DNA from: Gordonia polyisoprenivorans
Lineage (GTDB): Bacteria > Actinomycetota > Actinomycetes > Mycobacteriales > Mycobacteriaceae
Direction of reading: 5' to 3'
Assembly (NCBI RefSeq): GCF_017654315.1
Contig: NZ_CP072203.1
Span: forward strand, 4,216,001 to 4,280,000
Length of the DNA: 64,000 nucleotides
In this document: one piece after another, positions 6,923-13,601 of the stretch
How the letters are laid out: each line of letters begins with the position of its first letter
How positions within the stretch are numbered: position 1 is the stretch's first letter
The notes under the pieces: model-generated
Told to the model about the DNA's origin: nothing
Database searches by the model: none
Seen by the model: only the letters and a program-made list of their open reading frames with translations
Made by a program: the position numbers and the translations under genes

Positions 6923-7220
6923 GTGTGGACCCTCTCCCCTATGTGCTGTGCGTCAGGGGAAAAGTCCCCTTTGCGCGTCGGTTCGCGGGCTATCCGTGGG
7001 CTAAACGGCGACAATGCGTGTCAATCCGCGACACCCACGGTCGGCGGCCGCTTTCACCATCCTAGCAGCTCAGAGCAGCAATTCTGCTGGTCACACTGTC
7101 TTGCGGGTCGGGTCAGATTCTAATTTTCGAATCCCTTTGCGCGCACCGTGAACGAGGTCGCAACGACGCAGTTCGACTGTTGTCGCGCGGATCGGCTCTC
7201 AGGTCGCTTTAATCGTTTTC
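6923..7220. other. Integrase upstream region and element/host junction
   Basis: The region contains a short hairpin AGGGGA-AAAG-TCCCCT (about 6955-6971), the 11-base sequence CCCTTTGCGCG at 6968-6978 that recurs in the att fragment at 7133-7143, and the att fragment itself. Integrase arm sites are expected here. No gene is seen. Confidence 0.5.
7126..7147 (+). other. attR: Putative attR: 3' end of a tRNA gene
   Basis: From 7126 the sequence reads as the T-loop (TTCGAAT), the 3' T-stem (CCCTT), the 3' acceptor strand (TGCGCGC), A73 and CC. The bases before 7126 do not pair with the T-stem and no tRNA 5' half is present, so only a 3' fragment exists. This is what integration into a tRNA 3' end leaves at the far boundary. 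The intact tRNA, with a GCGCGCA acceptor strand, should lie at the left end outside the window. Isotype not determined. Confidence 0.65.
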
Positions 7221-8138
7221 ATGCCTTCTGTACACGTTCGCACCCGTCGGTCACGGGCCGGCCGGGCCGCGATCGCCGTCCTGACCGTCATCATCGGCCT
7301 CACGACCGCCTGTTCGGTCAGCGGCACACCCGTCGCGGCAGGTCCCGCGATCGACGGCTTCGTCACCGGCGTGACCGCGATCAACGACTCCGGCGGGTCG
7401 TCGTCAACGGTGTCGGGGACACTAGGCGCAGGGCAGTCGGCAGGACCGACTCTGCGGTTGCCCGACAACGTCACAGCGATCAACGGCGGTAGCGTCCTCC
7501 AGAACACCACGTCGTCGAAGCCCATCACCTCCATGCGAATAGCGTTGGAGGCCAAGCACAATGGCAAGGCGACCGGCAAACCGGCACCCGGATACACCGA
7601 GCTGAAGCTGGGGTCGGCGACGGCAACCGCCTCGGTGGTGATGACGTTGGCCCAGCAACTGCCGTCGGAGGATTTCGCCTTCTACTTCGCGGGCGTCGAC
7701 GCATCGGGGGTGCAGGGTCCGATGGTGCGTCAGGAGGTCAAGGCACTCAAGGTCGGGACCGGCGCGGTACAGGTCAGCACGTCATGGACCGTCGACAGCG
7801 ACCTCGATCTCATCCTCGTCGAGCCGTCGGGCGACAAGATCTACTTCAACAACAAGACGTCCTCGTCGGGCGGCACTCTGGATCTCGACTCCAACGCCGA
7901 CTGCGACATCGACGGAAAGAACAACGAGAACATCACCTACCCGCAGGCACCCTCCGGCACCTACACCGTGTACGTGAATCTGTATTCGTCGTGTGGAACG
8001 CCGGCAACCGATTACGTGGTGACGGTGAGCGTGGGCGGTCAACAACCACGCACCTTCACCGGGACGTTCACCGGCCCGGGGTTGCGTACCGCCGACACCT
8101 CCGATATCCGTGAGGTGACCACTTTCCAGGTGGGCTGA
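7221..8138 (+). CDS. Secreted lipoprotein with beta-sandwich domain
   Basis: The 305-residue product has a basic N-terminus, a hydrophobic segment (residues about 17-30) and a lipobox ending at C31 (GLTTAC), so it is expected to be lipid-anchored on the outer face of the membrane. The C-terminal part (about 180-290) has SWTVDSDLDLILVEPSGDKIYF and SGTYTVYVNLYSSCG, the pattern of a pre-peptidase/YfaP-like beta-sandwich, with Asp-rich loops that could bind calcium (DLDSNADCDIDGKNNEN). It is the first host gene after the integrated element and stands upstream of the kinase pair. No ribosome binding site is evident. Function unknown. Confidence 0.7.
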   Translation: MPSVHVRTRRSRAGRAAIAVLTVIIGLTTACSVSGTPVAAGPAIDGFVTGVTAINDSGGSSSTVSGTLGAGQSAGPTLRLPDNVTAINGGSVLQNTTSSKPITSMRIALEAKHNGKATGKPAPGYTELKLGSATATASVVMTLAQQLPSEDFAFYFAGVDASGVQGPMVRQEVKALKVGTGAVQVSTSWTVDSDLDLILVEPSGDKIYFNNKTSSSGGTLDLDSNADCDIDGKNNENITYPQAPSGTYTVYVNLYSSCGTPATDYVVTVSVGGQQPRTFTGTFTGPGLRTADTSDIREVTTFQVG

Positions 8139-8331
8139 AGTTCGCGCGGAGTACCTGCCCGAGATCAGCACACCGTCCGCTCAGATGAGCCGTCGGCCGC
8201 CCGTCATCGACAATCGTCGACGCCGTTCCTCTCCCGGCTGAACGACTACGGCACCGGTCGCGACGAGGTGTTGGGTATCGTCATCCCGGAATCGCTGATG
8301 GCGTATCAGCGGCTGGCCGAGGGGGAAGTGT

Positions 8332-10944
8332 GTGAACGCGGGCAATTCGGGGATGGTCGCCGGGTATCACCTGATCGGTCCCATCCGCACCGATGCACTC
8401 GGGCAGGTCTACATCGCCGACCGTCCCGGCCCGTCCGGACGTGTGCTGATGCGACTGCTGGCCGTCGACCCGAATGCCCCCGGTTTCCGGCCCCGTTTCG
8501 CCGCGCAGGCGCATGTGGTGCAAGGACTGGTCCACCCCGGCCTCGGCGGACTCCTGCAGTACGGCGAGGAGTCCGGCCGGACCTGGTTCACCAGCCGCTT
8601 CGTCGACGGCCACGTGCTGACCACGGACCGGCGCGCCGACTCCGAGGCCCTTGGCATCGCCGGGCAGGTCGCCGATGTCCTCGACCACGCGCATCGCCGC
8701 GGGATCGTCCACGGCGACCTCGGGCCGGGCGAGATCCTGCTCCCCACCGCCGCCGGGCCGGGTACGGCAGGTGGATCGGTGGCCGTCCTCGACGTCGGCA
8801 CGCTGGCGCTTTCCGGTCGCCCGATCCTGAATCCCCTGTCGGGGTCACCGGAGTACACCGCGCCCGAGGTCATCGCGGGTCAGCCGGCCGGTCCCGCGTC
8901 CGACCAATACTCGCTGGCCTGCCTGCTGTGTCAGATGCTTACCGGCACAACACCTTTCGCCGCTTCGTCGCCGACCGAGGTCGTGAGCGGCCACCTGCAC
9001 CGGCAGGCACCGCCGATCAGCGCGCTGCGTCCCGATCTCGCCCCACTCGACGTGGCGTTCGGCTACGCACTCGACAAGGACCCGGCTCGGCGCTATCCGG
9101 ACTGCCGGGCGTTCGTCGGAACGGTCGCAACACTCGCCGCGCGGGCCGCTGCGCAGCACCAGCCGTCTGCACCCGACTCACCGCCGTCGTCGTTCCGCGA
9201 GCGCGCCCACTCGGCTGCGCCGGAAACAATTGCGCCCGTGGCCACGCCGACGCCCGCGGCGCACTCCCGGCCCGTCGACACCTCGACGGAGAGGTCATCA
9301 GAGAAGCCGGAGCAGGCGCCTGTGCAGCAACTGCCCGTGCCCGACCGGATGGCTGGACCACACCCGTCCTCGTCGGCGACGGCCCCCCCGACACACGCCA
9401 TGACGCCGGACTCCCCCGCTCCGGATGCCCCGACGGATGCCGAGCCCTCGGTCGACGTGGACGCGCGGCCGACGGTCGTGCCGACCGAAACGGGCTCGTC
9501 GCCTCCAGGTGTCAGTGAGCCCCCAACGGATTCCCAGTCGCGTCAGACCATCACACCCGACACACCGATACCGACCGGGGCACCTATGGCACCGGGCTCA
9601 TTCGGCGACTCGCCCACGTCGATGGGTGCCGAATCACCGACCAGCTCGTCGGCGCCGGGCTCGGGCACACCGCCACCGACAGGGACCGCACACCTCGGTT
9701 CGCCGGACACCCTGCCACCGATGGACCTCCCGGCTGACCCACCGGGTCGAGGCGCAAGACTCCGTCGCCGCGTGCTCGTGTCCGCGCTGGGACTCGCTGC
9801 CGCCGCGGTGATCGCAGTGATCGCGGTCGCCGCAACGTGGTTCGTCGTCGGTCGCGAACCCTCGCTCACACAGGTGACCACCTCGTCGATCTCCACCGGC
9901 AACAATGCGACCTGCGCAATCCGGGATGCACAATTGTACTGCTGGGGGTCCAACACCAATGGCGTCCTCGGCACCGGGACCACCACGGACTCAAACATCC
10001 CAGTCAAGGTCAATGGTCTGGGCAAGGTGACGAGCGTCGACGTCGGGTGGACCTCCGCCTGCGCCATCGCCGACGGCGCACTCTATTGCTGGGGTAGCAA
10101 CGCCCAGGGACAACTCGGCAACGGCACCACCGACGCTCGTCTCAACCCGACCAAGGTGGCCTCGTTGCACAACGTGACATCGGTGACCGTGGGCGCCGAC
10201 GTCACGCTCGTCGGAGACGCCATCACCTCCGACACCACCACCTGCGCCGTCGCCGACGGCGGAACCTACTGCTGGGGAGCCAATCACGACGGTCAGATCG
10301 GTGACGGCACCACCACGGATCGACCCACTCCCACCAGGGTGAAGAACATCGCCGATGTGGTGTCGGCGACCACCAACTCGGCGCAGACATGCGCGGTGAC
10401 CCGTCCCGGTGATGTCTACTGTTGGGGCTCGAATGAGCGTGGTCAGCTCGGCGACGGCACCCTCGACAACCGCGTCACGCCCGTACGAATCGGCGGCCTG
10501 GCACATGTCACCGACATCGCCACCTCGGTCAACTCCACCTGCGCCGTCAGCGACGGATCAGTGTGGTGCTGGGGAAACAACACCTACGAGCAAACCGGCG
10601 ATGCCGATCGTCGTACCACCCGTGTCCCCACCAAGGTCGCTGGTCTGACCGACGTCTCATCGGTTGCGCTCGGCTCGCAGACCACATGTGCGGTGGCAGG
10701 CGGTGCCGCCTACTGCTGGGGGATCAACTCGGACAACTCGATCAACTCCGATCCCCGCGGGTACTTCGCCACTCCCGCCAAGATCACCGGCATCGACAGC
10801 ACCGTCACCGACGTCACGACCGAGTCCTCGGTCAGCTGCGCACGTACGGATCACCAGACGTTCTGTTGGGGCTCCAACAGCGATGGCCAGCTCGGCCTCG
10901 GGTCGACCGGCTACGTCAACGGCCCGACGGAGGTCTCCTTTTGA
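8332..10944 (+). CDS. Membrane pseudokinase with extracellular RCC1-type propeller
   Basis: The 870-residue protein has a PknB-like kinase fold (about 10-270), a long Pro/Ser/Thr-rich linker (280-475), one membrane helix (about 481-505) and an extracellular repeat domain. Catalytic residues are degraded: no Gly-rich loop, R41 where the ATP-anchoring Lys should be, HGDLGPGE (127-134) in place of HRDLKPxN, and DVG (154-156) in place of DFG. It should be unable to phosphorylate normally. Seven repeats of the form (Y/W/F)CWGxNxxGQLGxGT follow, matching a seven-blade RCC1 propeller. The GTG start follows a GAGGGGGAA stretch. The active paralogue starts 52 bases downstream, so the pair probably works together, with this protein as sensor or scaffold. 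Confidence 0.85.
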   Translation: MNAGNSGMVAGYHLIGPIRTDALGQVYIADRPGPSGRVLMRLLAVDPNAPGFRPRFAAQAHVVQGLVHPGLGGLLQYGEESGRTWFTSRFVDGHVLTTDRRADSEALGIAGQVADVLDHAHRRGIVHGDLGPGEILLPTAAGPGTAGGSVAVLDVGTLALSGRPILNPLSGSPEYTAPEVIAGQPAGPASDQYSLACLLCQMLTGTTPFAASSPTEVVSGHLHRQAPPISALRPDLAPLDVAFGYALDKDPARRYPDCRAFVGTVATLAARAAAQHQPSAPDSPPSSFRERAHSAAPETIAPVATPTPAAHSRPVDTSTERSSEKPEQAPVQQLPVPDRMAGPHPSSSATAPPTHAMTPDSPAPDAPTDAEPSVDVDARPTVVPTETGSSPPGVSEPPTDSQSRQTITPDTPIPTGAPMAPGSFGDSPTSMGAESPTSSSAPGSGTPPPTGTAHLGSPDTLPPMDLPADPPGRGARLRRRVLVSALGLAAAAVIAVIAVAATWFVVGREPSLTQVTTSSISTGNNATCAIRDAQLYCWGSNTNGVLGTGTTTDSNIPVKVNGLGKVTSVDVGWTSACAIADGALYCWGSNAQGQLGNGTTDARLNPTKVASLHNVTSVTVGADVTLVGDAITSDTTTCAVADGGTYCWGANHDGQIGDGTTTDRPTPTRVKNIADVVSATTNSAQTCAVTRPGDVYCWGSNERGQLGDGTLDNRVTPVRIGGLAHVTDIATSVNSTCAVSDGSVWCWGNNTYEQTGDADRRTTRVPTKVAGLTDVSSVALGSQTTCAVAGGAAYCWGINSDNSINSDPRGYFATPAKITGIDSTVTDVTTESSVSCARTDHQTFCWGSNSDGQLGLGSTGYVNGPTEVSF

Positions 10945-10996
10945 GCGGGAACATATGGTGCGCCGACGCGGGACGAGCACCAAGGAGGATCTGTTA

Positions 10997-13057
10997 GTGG
11001 CACAACTCGACGCGGGCAGCACCTTTGCCGGATATCAGGTCCTCGCCAAGCTCGGCGCGGGCGGCATGGGCCAGGTGTATCTGGTCGAACACCCGCACCT
11101 ACTCCGACGTGAAGCAATGAAGGTCATCTCGGTCAACGTCGCCGACAACACCGAATTCCAGCAACGGTTCATCAATGAAGCACGGACCGTGGCCTCGTTG
11201 AATCATCCGGGAATCGTCGCGATCCACCACTACGGCGTCGAGGACGATTCGCCGTGGTTCACCATGACCTATCTCGACGGCAAGGACCTGACCGCCGGAG
11301 GGCTATCGGATCAGGAGATCGGAGTCGTCGCCCTGCGTACCGGCGAGGCGCTCGACTACGCCCACCGCCACCAAGTGATCCACCGCGACATCAAGCCGGC
11401 CAACATCATCGTCACCCGTGAGGCGGACGGGGCGATCGAACAGGTGGTACTACTCGACTTCGGCATCGCCAAGCTCGCCGATTCGACGTCGATGACCGCC
11501 ACCCAGGCATTCATCGGCACCCTGGCCTACGCCGCCCCCGAGATGATCGACGCCGAACCCGCCGGCCCGTTCAGCGACCAGTACGCGCTGGGATGTAGCG
11601 TCTACGAATTACTCACCGGTGCTGCGCCTTTCGAAGCTCCGACGCCTTCGGCAATGATGGCCGCGCTGTTGTCGAAGCCGGCGCCACCGCTGAGCTCACG
11701 ACGGCCCGACCTCGCCGCCCTCGACCCGGTGTTCGAGCGCGCTCTCGCCAAAGACCCGACTCAACGGTTCCGCGATTGCCAGTCCTTCGCCCGCGCACTC
11801 GCCGGAGTTCTCGCCGGATCTACTGGCGGTCCGGCATCGGCGATCGCCTCCTGGGGAACCACCGATCCGGTCGGCGGATCGAGTGAACTCCTCTCCGCAG
11901 ACGCAGCGACCGTGGAGTCGCATCAACGCAGACGACGCCGCAGTCGCACGGTGTGGTTGTCGGCGCTGGCCGCCCTCGTGGTTGCCGTCGTAGCCGTCGT
12001 CGCCACAGTGGCGACCGTCGGCCGCACCGACTCGACGCCGCCCGCAGCCACCGCCCCGACGTTCACCGACGTCAGCACGTCCGTGTTCAATTCGTGCACA
12101 GTGTACGAGCGCGCCGCCTACTGCTGGGGGCAGAACGACGACGGTCAACTCGGTGACGGAACCACCACCAACCGCACCACACCCACGAAGGTCGTTGGAC
12201 TCACCGATGTCACCGCTATCTCCGTCGGCGACTCCGCGACCTGTGCGGTCGCCTCGAAGAAGGCCTACTGCTGGGGGTCGACCGACAAGATCCTCACACC
12301 GAAGGAGATTCCGGGACTGACAAACGTCACCGACATCGCCACCAACTCCTTCTCAACCTGCGCGATCGCCGACAGCTTCCTCTATTGCTGGGGATCGAAC
12401 TCCCAGGGCCAGCTTGGTGATGGGACGACCACCGCTCGCACGGCGCCCACCAAGGTCGAAGCCCTGTCGTCGGTAACCCAGATCTCGGTCACCGACGACT
12501 CCACATGCGCGCTGGCCAACAGCCGCGCCTACTGCTGGGGAAAGAATGCGAGCGGACAACTCGGCGATGGCACCACCGCCGCGATGCGCACCACGCCCGT
12601 CGAGGTCAAGAACCTTCGGTATACGGCGTCGATCAGCGCTGGAAGCGATTGGGGCAAAGGCTCGGCCTGTGCACGGCGCGCCGACTACACCGCGTTCTGC
12701 TGGGGAGACAATCGCTCCGGTCAGATCGGCGACGGGACGACCACCAATCGATTGGTGCCCACCCAGATCCTTGCAGACACCGCCTCCATTGTGACCGAGG
12801 GCGGAGCCACGTGTGCCATCACACGTTCCCGCACCCTGAAGTGCTGGGGCGCGGACCGCAACAATTATCAGGACGTGACCACCCCCACTGATGTACGCGG
12901 TATTGACGGAGTAACCGCGGTGAGCGTCTGGAACGACAACACCTGCGCGATCGCGCACGACAAGCTCTTCTGTTGGGGCCCTAACTCCGAGGGCCAGATC
13001 GGCGACGGAACAACCCAGAGCAGGAAGGTACCGACTCAGGTGAACGTCCGGCGGTGA
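10997..13057 (+). CDS. Transmembrane Ser/Thr protein kinase with RCC1-type propeller
   Basis: AAGGAGG eight bases upstream selects the GTG at 10997. The 686-residue product has a complete kinase domain (about 10-272): Gly loop GAGGMG (20-25), K42 in AMK, HRDIKPAN (129-136), DFG (154-156) and APE (180-182). A juxtamembrane RRRRRSR precedes one membrane helix (about 319-341), and an outer domain with seven CWG repeats follows (355-686). The usual actinobacterial sensor domain here would be PASTA, NHL or similar; an RCC1-like propeller is unusual. Blades two and six are shortened. It is the active partner of the pseudokinase encoded upstream, and both probably read an extracellular ligand. Confidence 0.9.
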   Translation: MAQLDAGSTFAGYQVLAKLGAGGMGQVYLVEHPHLLRREAMKVISVNVADNTEFQQRFINEARTVASLNHPGIVAIHHYGVEDDSPWFTMTYLDGKDLTAGGLSDQEIGVVALRTGEALDYAHRHQVIHRDIKPANIIVTREADGAIEQVVLLDFGIAKLADSTSMTATQAFIGTLAYAAPEMIDAEPAGPFSDQYALGCSVYELLTGAAPFEAPTPSAMMAALLSKPAPPLSSRRPDLAALDPVFERALAKDPTQRFRDCQSFARALAGVLAGSTGGPASAIASWGTTDPVGGSSELLSADAATVESHQRRRRRSRTVWLSALAALVVAVVAVVATVATVGRTDSTPPAATAPTFTDVSTSVFNSCTVYERAAYCWGQNDDGQLGDGTTTNRTTPTKVVGLTDVTAISVGDSATCAVASKKAYCWGSTDKILTPKEIPGLTNVTDIATNSFSTCAIADSFLYCWGSNSQGQLGDGTTTARTAPTKVEALSSVTQISVTDDSTCALANSRAYCWGKNASGQLGDGTTAAMRTTPVEVKNLRYTASISAGSDWGKGSACARRADYTAFCWGDNRSGQIGDGTTTNRLVPTQILADTASIVTEGGATCAITRSRTLKCWGADRNNYQDVTTPTDVRGIDGVTAVSVWNDNTCAIAHDKLFCWGPNSEGQIGDGTTQSRKVPTQVNVRR

Positions 13058-13601
13058 CGCTCCGGCTGGCCGGTCGTGTTGTCGACGGGCGTGTCCCCAA
13101 CACCACCTCCGTGGGGACAGCGGCGACACGCAACACACGCTTCGCCGACGGACTGGTCACGGTGTCCCCGGCAACGGTGTGGGCGTCGAGCCGACCTGAA
13201 AGTAGTTGCAATCGCAACGAATTCTTTTGGGCCGCAGTCCATATTCGCGAATCGGTCATCGTTCCCCCAACCGGAGGACACTGCGGTCGGTCGTGCGCAG
13301 AAACGTCTCGCCACACCGCTACACTGAGCGGCTGATGCTCCCCTGCGAGCACCTCGACATCGCTGTCATGTCACCACCGCACCCGAACGAAACGCTCACC
13401 TGCCTGTATGCCACGCCCCATCCACACAGGGTCAGCCCACCTGCCCGCCCTCGACGACGTGCGCGCGCATGCCGTCGGTTTTGTCGTCACCGATCCCTGG
13501 TCTCGTAGCCACTTCGACCGAGCCACGACGAGGGCGATATCGATCGTCACCGAGGAAGACACGACATCGACGACAGCATCGAGAGATGGGAGGGCACACG
13601 C
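13058..13601. other. 544-base region without a convincing gene
   Basis: Short frames here lack ribosome binding sites and natural composition. A perfect 10-base palindrome ATTCGCGAAT lies at 13243-13252, preceded by GTTGC-AATC-GCAAC near 13204. The region probably contains the promoter of the acyltransferase gene at 13602. Confidence 0.45.

Larger units (their letters stand above)
1..7147. mobile_element. Integrated phage-like element, right part (left end outside window)
   Basis: The stretch holds short, tightly packed genes with ATGA/GTGA overlaps, an HK97-type capsid, connector-like proteins, a P27-like small terminase, a tyrosine integrase at the right edge and a tRNA 3' fragment (7126-7147) at the boundary with host genes. 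Base composition is visibly less GC-rich than the genes from 7221 on. No portal, large terminase, protease or tail gene is in view; these may lie to the left or be absent. The gene set resembles M. tuberculosis phiRv1/phiRv2 and capsid-forming phage-inducible islands (recalled family knowledge), so it may be a satellite rather than a full prophage. Confidence 0.85.

Noticed and set aside
7105..7147. A complete tRNA gene at the element boundary
   Set aside because: No acceptor 5' strand, D arm or anticodon arm precedes the T-loop; only the 3' fragment exists.
8139..8331. A protein-like stretch (LGIVIPESLMAYQRLAEGE) just before the pseudokinase gene
   Set aside because: It has no start with ribosome binding site, runs in another frame into the kinase gene, and no family is recognised; kept as intergenic DNA.
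9889..13050. Regular DNA repeats of about 150 bases that might be read as a repeat array
   Set aside because: They are the coding repeats of the two RCC1-type ectodomains, not CRISPR or mobile DNA.
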